A stretch of DNA of 64,000 bases from CAWGJF01 sp963822905 (GTDB lineage Bacteria > Bacteroidota > Ignavibacteria > Ignavibacteriales > Ignavibacteriaceae). The translations under genes were made by a program, and so were the position numbers. Location: contig CAWGJF010000003.1 of assembly GCA_963822905.1 (NCBI GenBank), forward strand, positions 682,001 through 746,000, written 5' to 3'. Below are positions 18,955 to 26,458 of the stretch, one piece after another. The first letter of the stretch is position 1; each line of letters opens with the position of its first letter. The notes beneath the pieces are model-generated. The model saw nothing but the letters and a program-made list of their open reading frames with translations. It did not search any database and was not told the origin of the DNA.

Positions 18955-19760
18955 TGAATCCATACTTTCAACAACTTTTAAAAGGCATTTACAGGTTTCT
19001 TACAAATTCTAACGAAAGAGTTTTATTCAAACTTTCTTTGCTTTACGGAAATGGAAAAAGGTACGAACCCAGACGAATTAAATTTCTTGGATTGAAATTT
19101 CTTGTTCCGGATTGCCGGTCATTTCTCTGGCAATTCAAAGAAATTTTTGTTGAAGAATATTACGGGTTTGAATCTTCCAGTAATTACCCAGTCATTCTTG
19201 ATTGCGGTGCAAATATCGGAACAAGCTGTGCTTACTTTAAAAAAATATTTCCACTTGCAAAAGTTTTTGCGTTTGAACCTAATCCCAAAATCACGAAAAC
19301 ATTAAGAGAAAATTTAATTACTAACAACTTCCGTCAGTTGAAGTAATTGAAAAAGCAGTTTGGATAAACGAAAATGGCGTGGAGATGGGAATGGAAGATG
19401 CTGATGCATCCTCAATTGATAGACAAAGTGATTCTTTAAAGGTTGCGTCTGTAAGATTAAAGGATTTTATAAAAAAAACTGAACCGGTTGATATGCTAAA
19501 AATGGATATTGAAGGGGCAGAACTTGAAGTCTTAAAAGATTGTGGTGAAAGTTTAAAGAAAAGTAAAAAATATTTTTGTTGAATTTCATTCTTTTGTAAG
19601 CGATAAACAGAAGCTCAGTGAAGTATTAAAATTGCTTGAAGAAAATGGATTCAGGTATTATATTAAGTCGGTGGATGATCGTCCGAAACCGCTTATCAAC
19701 AAAAAAAACAAAAGCAATCCTGAAATGGATTTGCAATTAAATATTTTTGGATATAAATAA
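18954..19760 (+). pseudogene. FkbM-family methyltransferase, frameshifted
   Basis: The pieces at 18954-19346 and 19379-19582, plus an uncalled tail to 19760, form a second FkbM methyltransferase. Motif I is PVILDCGANIGTSCAYFKK near residue 80, followed by KVFAFEPNPKI. The second piece has DMLKMDIEGAELEVL, the classic D-I-E-G-A-E signature, and the tail has IFVEFHSFVSDKQKL and EMDLQLNIFGYK. A missing C near 19332 and an extra A near 19563 explain the breaks. After repair the length (about 268 aa) is normal for the family. It starts in a TAATG overlap with the preceding FkbM-like gene and ends two bases before the next gene. Confidence 0.72.
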
Positions 19761-19762
19761 AA

Positions 19763-21016
19763 TTGAAAGTAGTTCATCTAAGCTCGTCTGACAGCGGGGG
19801 AGGAGCTTCAATTGCCTGCAGAAGAATAAGTGACGCTATAAAATTGAATGGGATTGATTCCAAAATTTTAGTGCAAAATAAGAAAAGCAGCAATTCCGAT
19901 GTTTTTTCAATAGTGAGTAAATCTTTTGAAAAACTTAGACTCTATAGTAGAATTTTTCAAGATGAATCATTTATAAGACTGTTCACTTTTCAAAAGAGAG
20001 GAAGATTTTCCAATCCCACAATTGGAATAGACATATCATCTTATTCACTAATACAGAACGCAGATATGATTAATCTTCACTGGATAAATGGTGGGTTCCT
20101 TTCCTTGCAATCACTAAATGAATTGAAGAAACTTGGAAAACCCATTGTTTGGACTCTACACGATATGTGGGCCTTTACCGGCGGTTGTCATTACAATCTT
20201 GGCTGCGAAAAATTCTTAACTGCTTGTAGTAACTGCCCTCCTTTAAAATTTTCGGGAGACGCGGATTTATCTTCAAAAGTATTCAATGAAAAGAGAGTTA
20301 CTTTTAAAGATTTTAATTTGACTTTAGTAACCTGCAGCAAATGGCTTGCAGCAGAAACAAAGCGAAGTGAATTATTAAAAGATAAAAGAATTGAAAACAT
20401 ACCAAACCCTGTGGACATTGAGGTTTATAAACCAATCGGGAAAAATGAATCACGAAAAATATTAAAGCTTCCTTCAGATAAATTCTTAATTCTTTTTGGT
20501 TCTATGAACACAAAAGACGAAAGAAAAGGTTTAACTTATCTGTTGGATAGTCTTAGTCATCTTAAAAAAAATAATAGTGATTTAGATAGCAAAACTGAAT
20601 TAATTGTTTTTGGTTCTTTTGATAAAGATCTTCTAACAAGAATACCTTTTAAGGTAAATAGCTTTGGAAGATTTAATAATGAAAACGAAATAGTCGCTTG
20701 TTATAACGCCGCAGATATTTTTGTGGCTCCTTCATTACAGGATAACCTGCCAAACACTGTGATTGAATCAATTTCTTGTGGTACTCCTGTTGTTGCATTT
20801 GATGTCGGGGGAATTCCGGATTTAGTTGAACACAAGAGAAATGGATATTTGTCCGCATCTCAATCAATCGAAGACTTGGCAAACGGAATTCTATGGTTTT
20901 ATAATAATGAAAATGCAGAAGAATATTCTATCAATGCAAGAAATAAAGCAGTTGAATATTTTAACCCTGGTTTAGTCGGAAAAAAATATTTACAGTTGTA
21001 TGAATCCTTAATTTAA
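19763..21016 (+). CDS. Family 4 glycosyltransferase
   Basis: This 417-aa GT-B protein transfers a sugar from a nucleotide donor, probably during surface polysaccharide assembly. The N-terminal VVHLSSSDSGGGASIACRRI is typical of a GT4 subgroup with the GGGAS motif. The C-terminal domain has the E-x7-E region: PSLQDNLPNTVIESISCGTP near residue 327 and VVAFDVGGIPDLVEHKRNGYL. A Cys-rich patch GGCHYNLGCEKFLTACSNCP near residues 140-160 is also characteristic of this subgroup. It starts with an inferred TTG at 19763, directly after the FkbM gene. Its end overlaps the convergent GT gene by 9 nt. Unlike the genes just upstream, it is intact. Confidence 0.88.
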   Translation: MKVVHLSSSDSGGGASIACRRISDAIKLNGIDSKILVQNKKSSNSDVFSIVSKSFEKLRLYSRIFQDESFIRLFTFQKRGRFSNPTIGIDISSYSLIQNADMINLHWINGGFLSLQSLNELKKLGKPIVWTLHDMWAFTGGCHYNLGCEKFLTACSNCPPLKFSGDADLSSKVFNEKRVTFKDFNLTLVTCSKWLAAETKRSELLKDKRIENIPNPVDIEVYKPIGKNESRKILKLPSDKFLILFGSMNTKDERKGLTYLLDSLSHLKKNNSDLDSKTELIVFGSFDKDLLTRIPFKVNSFGRFNNENEIVACYNAADIFVAPSLQDNLPNTVIESISCGTPVVAFDVGGIPDLVEHKRNGYLSASQSIEDLANGILWFYNNENAEEYSINARNKAVEYFNPGLVGKKYLQLYESLI

Positions 21017-22270
21017 TTCCAAAAGAATTTTATTAAACTTTGCTGCGATAATTTTCCTCTCAAAATCCTTCACATAATTGGAGTCTGTTTTAAATGATTT
21101 CTGAGTTTGAAAAAATTCCTTGCCGTTATCTTTGTAATCAAACATCATTCCTGCATTGGCTTTCTCAAGAATATTTTTTACTTCGGAATTTCCATGTCCA
21201 AAAGCTATAATCGGTTTTCCAGCGCGTAAATATTCAAAAAGTTTTCCCGGGACATGCCGTGGTTCGGTCGCACAAACTAATAAATAATCCGCATTGCAGA
21301 CTTCTTCCAACATTTCTTTGTAAGGAAGAAAACCTAAATATTTTGTAATTGGAGAAAGACCGGTTTCATTAATAGTTTCAACAATTTCGTGATCAACAGT
21401 ACCAATAAATTTGATGATGAATTTATTCCCTTGATCGATTTCTTTTTTCAACTTTTTCCAAAAATTCACCGGATTCTGATATGAAAAAAGATTACCTGCA
21501 TGGACTATAATTTTTTCATCGCCTGTTTTCTCAACTATCTTTAATTTATCGAATTCTTCTTCACTATAACCCCAGTAAAGAACGTGAGATTTATCTTTGA
21601 CAAAAGAATATTTCTTCTCGTAATCACTTTTCATCGTTTCAGTAACAAAAATATTTGCCGATGAATTTTTAAGTACTGACTTTTCAAGATGGTTATCTAT
21701 TGTAAGAGTTATTCTGTTTCTTTTAAAATTTTTATAATATGCTATATCTGTCCATGGATCAATAAAAACAGGAACAAAAGGTATTCTGAATTTTGATGAA
21801 AGTTTCTTTGCTATTAAATGAGTTGTATGAGGTGGACCAATAGAAATAATTACATCAACTCGTTCTTGCGCTAAATAAGCAATCATTTTTTTTATAGCAG
21901 GGAAGTACCAACCGATTCTTGCATCAGGGATGAACAAATTCATCCTTATCCAAAGAGATAGTTTATGGCTTAGTTTTTTATTTTTAGTCGAAATTGTTTC
22001 GGAAGCTATAAGCTGATCATCTTTTGATCTGCCTGTAACTTTTTTATAAATGTTGAATGGTTCAAAAGTTTTTACTCTGACTACTTTTACTCCTGGTAAA
22101 AATTCAGAATCGAAGGAGGTATCAGATTGAGAGAATGTGTCTTCATCAACCGTTAAAACATTAATTTGCCATCCAAAAGAAATAAGATGTTTGATAATTT
22201 TTAGCGGCCATTGTAAAGAAGCCTTTCCGGAAGGAGGCCAGTAATATGATATGAATAAAGCTTTCTTCAT
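21008..22270 (-). CDS. Family 4-like glycosyltransferase
   Basis: This 420-aa GT-B-fold protein begins with the acceptor-side pattern FISYYWPPSGKASLQWPLK, in which PP followed by G is typical of GT4-like N-terminal domains. The donor-side domain shows KIIVHAGNLFSYQNP near residue 253 and the E-rich motif EPRHVPGKLFEYLRAGKPI near 352, then GHGNSEVKNILEKANAG. It probably adds a sugar in the cell-surface glycan pathway. It is the second gene of a two-gene minus-strand unit with the methyltransferase at 22273-22878, only 2 nt away, and converges on the plus-strand GT4 gene. Confidence 0.85.
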   Translation of the reverse strand: MKKALFISYYWPPSGKASLQWPLKIIKHLISFGWQINVLTVDEDTFSQSDTSFDSEFLPGVKVVRVKTFEPFNIYKKVTGRSKDDQLIASETISTKNKKLSHKLSLWIRMNLFIPDARIGWYFPAIKKMIAYLAQERVDVIISIGPPHTTHLIAKKLSSKFRIPFVPVFIDPWTDIAYYKNFKRNRITLTIDNHLEKSVLKNSSANIFVTETMKSDYEKKYSFVKDKSHVLYWGYSEEEFDKLKIVEKTGDEKIIVHAGNLFSYQNPVNFWKKLKKEIDQGNKFIIKFIGTVDHEIVETINETGLSPITKYLGFLPYKEMLEEVCNADYLLVCATEPRHVPGKLFEYLRAGKPIIAFGHGNSEVKNILEKANAGMMFDYKDNGKEFFQTQKSFKTDSNYVKDFERKIIAAKFNKILLELN

Positions 22271-22272
22271 TA

Positions 22273-22878
22273 TTATTTTATTCCAACATACCGAATTACA
22301 TTTGCTTCGCCGGAGTGTTTTTCACCTTCATTCAACTCAATTAGTTCTTCTTTCAAATAAAGTGTTTCTAAACTTTTAAAATCATTTTCAATTTCAGGAA
22401 TAGAATAAAGCATTTCTTCACTCTGGGGACCTCCACTGTCTCTACCTAACTGTTTTTTTTCATATAGCTCCATAATCAATACACCATTTTGTCTCAGACA
22501 GTCTATCAATTTTTTATGAAAATATTTTCGTATAGAGGGTGGAAGATGAACAAATATAATTGCTGCAGCGTTATAAAAATTTTGTTTGGGAATATATTCA
22601 CTCAAATCTGCAACAGAGTAGTCAATCTTAAGATTGAATGATTTAGAAAGCTTTTTAGCTTTTTTAACTGCAAGGGAACTAAAATCAACAGCTTCAACTT
22701 GCCAGCTGAGAGATGCAGCAAAAACAGAGTTTCTACCCTCACCATCTCCCGGCAAAAAAATTCTGCCGGGACTATACTTTATTATTTCAGATTTAAAAAA
22801 GTTATTTGGCCGTAATCCATAAAGGTACTCCTTTTGATTATATCTTTCATTCCAGAAATCGGGACCAAATTTATTCAT
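22273..22878 (-). CDS. SAM-dependent methyltransferase (TehB/TPMT-like)
   Basis: This 201-aa protein has the start FWNERYNQKEYLYGLRPNNFF and the SAM-binding RIFLPGDGEGRNSVFAASLSW near residue 39 (quoted in part), a pattern common to TehB- and thiopurine-methyltransferase-like enzymes. A second strand VEAVDFSSLAVKKAKKL follows, then AAAIIFVHLPPSIRKYFH and GVLIMELYEKKQLG. The substrate is not evident. It is transcribed away from the groES-like gene and is followed after 2 nt by a glycosyltransferase, which suggests co-transcription. Confidence 0.8.
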   Translation of the reverse strand: MNKFGPDFWNERYNQKEYLYGLRPNNFFKSEIIKYSPGRIFLPGDGEGRNSVFAASLSWQVEAVDFSSLAVKKAKKLSKSFNLKIDYSVADLSEYIPKQNFYNAAAIIFVHLPPSIRKYFHKKLIDCLRQNGVLIMELYEKKQLGRDSGGPQSEEMLYSIPEIENDFKSLETLYLKEELIELNEGEKHSGEANVIRYVGIK

Positions 22879-22988
22879 AAGTAATTATTTTTGATTGATA
22901 AACAAATTTAGAAATTCCTGATTCATTTATGAAGTTTATTATATGGTCAAATACCAGTATGAATTTAGAAGTCGAATATTTATATGAT

Positions 22989-22996
22989 TATATTTG
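22989..22996 (+). promoter_or_regulatory. Possible Bacteroidota-type -7 promoter element before the groES-like gene
   Basis: TATATTTG matches the TAnnTTTG element of Bacteroidota housekeeping promoters and lies 20 nt upstream of the groES-like ATG. A TTTA at about 22964 could stand in for the -33 TTTG, but the match is weak. This is a consensus guess only. Confidence 0.3.
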
Positions 22997-23016
22997 AAAA
23001 GTTTATTTAAAGAATT

Positions 23017-23391
23017 ATGGAAATTACATTGAAGAATTTTGACAAATTTATAGTTGTGGGCGACAGAGTTCTTGTTAAACCACAGGAAGAATCAGGTAGA
23101 ACTTCAAGTGGATTGTATTTACCCTCAGGAGTTACTGAAAAAGAAAGAGTTCAGAGCGGATATGTAATAAAAGTTGGTCCTGGGTATGCAACAGCTGCAC
23201 AGGTTGATGAAGAACCATGGAAGGAAAATATTGAGAATGTTAAATATATTCCGTTGCAGGCGAGAGAAGGTGATCTTGCAATCTTTTTAAGGAAAGAAGC
23301 TTTCGAAATTGAATTTGAAAAACAAAAATACCTAATTGTTCCTCAGTCTGCTGTACTATTGCTTATAAGAAACGAAGATTTTGCTATTTAA
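23017..23391 (+). CDS. GroES-family co-chaperonin-like protein
   Basis: This 124-aa protein has the GroES beta-barrel pattern: VVGDRVLVKPQEESGRTSSG near residue 12, LYLPSGVTEKERVQSGYVIKVG around 35 and a C-terminal LIVPQSAVLLLI. Canonical GroES is about 95 aa. Here an extra segment of about 20 residues (AAQVDEEPWKENIENVKYIP) lies between the mobile-loop region and the C-terminal strands. No groEL follows, so it is an orphan paralogue and not the main groES of a groESL operon. Similar longer GroES-like proteins are known in Bacteroidota; their partner is unclear. Confidence 0.75.
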   Translation: MEITLKNFDKFIVVGDRVLVKPQEESGRTSSGLYLPSGVTEKERVQSGYVIKVGPGYATAAQVDEEPWKENIENVKYIPLQAREGDLAIFLRKEAFEIEFEKQKYLIVPQSAVLLLIRNEDFAI

Positions 23392-23404
23392 AGTTACACA
23401 GTCA

Positions 23405-23554
23405 CTATTTTACAGTCAGCATAAGAATTGCAAACAAGATTGAGATCGCAATTAAAAATTTTACAATATTAAAAAATCCGAAACCTCTCGTTTTAATTGT
23501 TCCTGCAAATCTGGTAAGATCATATGCTGCTTCTTTTCTTCCTGTTATCCACAT
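23405..23554 (-). CDS. Small single-span membrane protein, 49 aa
   Basis: An ATG at 23554 is preceded at ideal distance by a strong AAGGAG ribosome binding site (about 23563-23568 on the minus strand) and opens a 49-codon frame ending in TAG at 23405. The product begins MWITGRKEAAYDLTRFAG, which is polar and basic, and ends with a hydrophobic helix FFNIVKFLIAISILFAILML. It follows the pilin-like module A but lies beyond that module's terminator, so it may be transcribed separately or by read-through. I do not recognise a family. Confidence 0.55.
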   Translation of the reverse strand: MWITGRKEAAYDLTRFAGTIKTRGFGFFNIVKFLIAISILFAILMLTVK

Positions 23555-23591
23555 CAACCACTCTCCTTGTAAGAGTTTACTCTTTATTATG

Positions 23592-23619
23592 TTAAAAATC
23601 CCGGCATAAAACCGGGATT
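23592..23619 (-). terminator. Rho-independent terminator of pilin-like module A
   Basis: An 8-bp stem AATCCCGG/CCGGGATT (23597-23604 with 23612-23619) with a 7-nt loop is followed on the minus strand by a T run. It begins 12 nt after the stop codon of the PilX-like gene at 23631. Confidence 0.75.
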
Positions 23620-23630
23620 AAAATTAAATT

Positions 23631-24875
23631 CTATTCAAACCACGAAACTATTTTGAAACCACCAGTACCGGGATAAAATGGGGGGGACATATATGCCAAC
23701 CTTGGGTCGTAGTCATACTTCTTATTAAAGCCATGAGAAACGCCAAATTTACTGAATTGCCCAACTGGTTGTCTGAAATTTTGTTGAATACCTCCTAATA
23801 AATTTATATTTCCACTTGGAGGACGTGAACTAAAATCGTAAGCTCCAAATCCCCATTTTTCACTAAATATTGATGCCTGGATATTTATATCGCTATTATT
23901 CGCAGAATTATTGGTTATATAAACATAATTTTCTGCAACTATACCAAGTAAATCTGTAGAATTGGGATCAACATTAGGATCAGTTTCATAAACTATATCG
24001 TCATCCAACCAGATTGTACCCTTCCCGAGTGAACTCGAAACTGAATCACAAGCAATAGTATATCTACCTTTTACCGTACCTTTAAGTCTTACAACACAAT
24101 CTTTTGCATATATTAAACCATTGTGAACAGAATCGGTTAGGGAAAAACTTGAATAAGGATCAGAGTAACTGTATTTATATCTTAATGTATCCTTATCAAA
24201 TGTAACAAATACAGTATCGTGCCCGGAAAATTTATAGCCATCTGCGTCTGCTTCGGGCTCTAAATCCTCAACGGCTTTATCAGGAATCGTTATACTTTTG
24301 CCCGGTTCATAAACACCGGTAATTATTGGTGCGTCAGATTTTTTACTGCTATAGTATATCAAACTTCCTTTGTGTGAAGTATATTCACCCAAAAATTTGG
24401 GATGTTGGTATACTCTTAAATCATCCTGTGTGTGAAAAGGTCCGTTAACTACGTCACCACCGATCCACCAAATATCTCCTCCACCAGAACTCGCTTTTTC
24501 CCAGGTTGAATAATAAGCATACTGTGAAAAGCTACTGGGAGCTATACGTAATTTTATGGTGCTTGATTTTCCCTGGAACGTACCAGTAGCAGTTATCTCC
24601 CGGTGACCGGTAGAAGCACTTAAAACGGTTACATTGGCATCTAGGTGTCCACCCTGAAAATCTTTTGAATATGAACCTTCAAATCCGGGATTCCAATAAA
24701 CACTGTCCGCCATTATATTTGCTCCACTTATCGCAATGTTATGAGCAAATGTTTCTGTTTGATAATTAACATAATTATCAACAGCTCTATTGGAAATTCC
24801 ACCAAAATTTTGGGCAACCACAAGAAAAACCAGACTGAAACCTGCCACAACAAGAAGGGATGCTTTACCTGACAT
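23631..24875 (-). CDS. PilX-like exported protein, pilin-like module A
   Basis: This 414-aa protein begins with a short polar MSGK and a long hydrophobic helix ASLLVVAGFSLVFLVVAQNF (residues 5-24), then HNIAISGANIMAD near 45, the layout of PilX/GspK-type minor pilins. The rest is a beta-rich extracytoplasmic domain with GPFHTQDDL near residue 144 and a C-terminal SWFE. A strongly similar protein is encoded in module B (26459-27844), and a shorter one in module C (29852-30865). The GPFHTQD region resembles what I recall of DUF4900, but that is not verified. It is the last gene of a three-gene unit, 23 nt after the PilW-like gene, and is followed by a terminator. Confidence 0.6.
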   Translation of the reverse strand: MSGKASLLVVAGFSLVFLVVAQNFGGISNRAVDNYVNYQTETFAHNIAISGANIMADSVYWNPGFEGSYSKDFQGGHLDANVTVLSASTGHREITATGTFQGKSSTIKLRIAPSSFSQYAYYSTWEKASSGGGDIWWIGGDVVNGPFHTQDDLRVYQHPKFLGEYTSHKGSLIYYSSKKSDAPIITGVYEPGKSITIPDKAVEDLEPEADADGYKFSGHDTVFVTFDKDTLRYKYSYSDPYSSFSLTDSVHNGLIYAKDCVVRLKGTVKGRYTIACDSVSSSLGKGTIWLDDDIVYETDPNVDPNSTDLLGIVAENYVYITNNSANNSDINIQASIFSEKWGFGAYDFSSRPPSGNINLLGGIQQNFRQPVGQFSKFGVSHGFNKKYDYDPRLAYMSPPFYPGTGGFKIVSWFE

Positions 24876-24898
24876 AAAATTATTCCTCTTATTTCATT

Positions 24899-25552
24899 TT
24901 ATTTTAAAATAAATGCCCTGCTCATATTTCTTGAAGCAAGCCTGATCTGTTTCCAGAAGGCATTTGAATATTTTTGATCATAAGCTGCTACATCTTCAAC
25001 CTTAATATCGATTTCAATATTTTGGATTAAGTTCGGGTCAGAAATTGGAAATGTTAAACTATCATTGAATACATCATAATATGTGAGATGGAATTCTGTT
25101 ACGCCAAGATTTGATTTAACAGGTGGATCAGTATTTTCGACCCTGTAAAGTATTCTATCTCTTGGGTTTGGTGTATTGAGACATTCAGACGCGGGACCAA
25201 GATAATATGTTACAGAATCCAGATTTCCGTCACCTTCTAAACTTGATGAAGCAGGAAGATCAGTATAGAATTTGATTCTTGTTGAATCTGCAAAAACAAT
25301 CGCCTGGTTAGCTTTAAATCCTTTACCTGTTCTTGGATCTAATACACCACTCCAAGTATTTACATACCCAATTTTTCTAAAATCAAACTCGACCATTTGT
25401 GCTACGGTTAAAAGGTTTTGTTGTATTGTAAGTTCACCTGTGTTATTATATGTTTTTTCAGTTGCGGCATCACTCAATCTCCAGGCTATGGTCATCAATA
25501 TCCCACCAATTATCATTGAACCTACTATGTCAAGCATGGTTGTAAAACCCAT
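24899..25552 (-). CDS. PilW-like protein, pilin-like module A
   Basis: This 217-aa protein starts MGFTTMLDIVGSMIIGGILM, with a Gly-Phe junction and an N-terminal hydrophobic helix as in type IV prepilins, but an Asp in place of the usual Glu5 and no basic leader. The segment VEFDFRKIGY near residue 54 matches the DxRxxGY pattern of PilW-type minor pilins. The motif TPNPRDRILYRV near residue 132 is shared with modules B and C. It is the middle gene of module A, 16 nt after the PilV-like gene. Whether a prepilin peptidase processes it cannot be told. Confidence 0.6.
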   Translation of the reverse strand: MGFTTMLDIVGSMIIGGILMTIAWRLSDAATEKTYNNTGELTIQQNLLTVAQMVEFDFRKIGYVNTWSGVLDPRTGKGFKANQAIVFADSTRIKFYTDLPASSSLEGDGNLDSVTYYLGPASECLNTPNPRDRILYRVENTDPPVKSNLGVTEFHLTYYDVFNDSLTFPISDPNLIQNIEIDIKVEDVAAYDQKYSNAFWKQIRLASRNMSRAFILK

Positions 25553-25568
25553 ATCAAACTCCTTTTAA

Positions 25569-26078
25569 TTAAAAATACCAGTAACTATACACAACTGATT
25601 GTTTGATAGTATCCGCCGATACACTAGTTGATTTACCATTTTGATTCCAGGTAACAAAAACAGTTAATTTTTTGTGCCATGTAGGAGTTCCTGATGGAAC
25701 ATCTAAATTATTGGTATTGATATAACATACTTCACACCTATAATCAAAAATTAGATTGGTGAAAAAAGTATCTTTATTTGTATATGTGTTGAAATCATCG
25801 AAGTCATTAAATCTATCAATAGTTGTTTCATTAATATCGGGACCAAGGTTTAATGATAGATTACTAGTGCTTGCAACTGGTCCGGTTGCAGTGTTCGCGT
25901 CAAAGAATTTTGTAGTTGCTTTTTCTATTATTGATGTCGCAATTGAGTTTGCAATAATTCCAAATTTAGAATCATATAAAACTTCATCGGTAAGAAGTAT
26001 ATTATTATTAACTCTTAGTACCGTTAACGATAACAAGAGCAAAGCGCCAATGCTAAATAATGATTGACCTGTATTCAT
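25569..26078 (-). CDS. PilV/TadE-like protein, pilin-like module A
   Basis: This 169-aa protein starts MNTGQSLFSIGALLLLSLTV, with a short leader and hydrophobic helix, then a long helix with IIANSIATSIIEKAT. A motif RFNDFDDFNTY near residue 88 recurs as ND[FI]DD[FY]N in modules B and C and resembles the DDYNGY motif of MSHA/PilV minor pilins. PTWHKKLTVFVTW near residue 135 and a YSYWYF C-terminus are shared with module B. The GQS opening also recalls TadE-like pseudopilins, an alternative assignment. It is the first gene of module A and lies about 50 nt downstream of a sigma54-type promoter. Confidence 0.6.
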   Translation of the reverse strand: MNTGQSLFSIGALLLLSLTVLRVNNNILLTDEVLYDSKFGIIANSIATSIIEKATTKFFDANTATGPVASTSNLSLNLGPDINETTIDRFNDFDDFNTYTNKDTFFTNLIFDYRCEVCYINTNNLDVPSGTPTWHKKLTVFVTWNQNGKSTSVSADTIKQSVVYSYWYF

Positions 26079-26127
26079 AATCAGTTATAAATGTTGATGT
26101 TTGAAATTGTTACACTGGTGAGTATAT

Positions 26128-26142
26128 GCAAGATTAGTGCAA
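26128..26142 (-). promoter_or_regulatory. Sigma54 (-24/-12) promoter of pilin-like module A
   Basis: On the minus strand TTGCAC-N5-TTGC (26142-26128) matches the sigma54 consensus TGGCAC-N5-TTGC with one mismatch and correct spacing. The -12 element lies 50 nt upstream of the module A start codon. The same 15-nt pattern occurs before module B. Confidence 0.7.
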
Positions 26143-26214
26143 ACATTCTTGCATTAGAAAAGTGTATTGTCTGGAAGAATTTTTGAGGTTTTAAAATCTC
26201 AACAAAGAAATCTG

Positions 26215-26238
26215 ACGCCAGGATTGGCGTACACGCCA
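26215..26238. repeat. Inverted repeats ACGCCA/TGGCGT in the module A upstream region
   Basis: The string ACGCCA, four bases, TGGCGT, two bases, ACGCCA gives two alternative short hairpins or a three-half-site cluster. It abuts the conserved 16-bp dyad at 26236-26251 and lies about 100 nt upstream of the sigma54 promoter. It could be an operator. Apart from these elements and the promoter, the 380-nt gap 26079-26458 shows nothing I can support; the part from 26260 to 26458 is plain AT-rich spacer. Confidence 0.4.
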
Positions 26239-26251
26239 GAAATTTCTACTG
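26236..26251. promoter_or_regulatory. Conserved 16-bp dyad, candidate enhancer site (module A)
   Basis: CCAGAAATTTCTACTG is identical to 29118-29133 upstream of module B. In both places it starts 94 nt upstream of the outer edge of the sigma54 promoter. The core AGAAATTTCT is palindromic and here the outer CCAG/CTGG also pair. Position and symmetry fit a binding site of an NtrC-type activator. Confidence 0.6.
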
Positions 26252-26458
26252 GATCGGTATTTTTTTCCTAAGTTTTTTCTAAATGCTAAATCCCATTTAA
26301 GAAATTTGTTTTTAGTAATTTCTACAAGGAATGAAGAATCTTTTCTCTTTAATTGATGTTTGGATTATTTAAAGAGTATTAAAATATTTTTTTATTCAAA
26401 AATCCTTTGTTTTCTTCTTAATCATTTTTAAATGATGTAATAATACTTAGTCAGATTA

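Noticed and set aside
14100..19760. Insertion sequence or phage causing the gene breakage
   Set aside because: No transposase, integrase, terminal inverted repeats or target duplications were seen; the breaks are single-base shifts.
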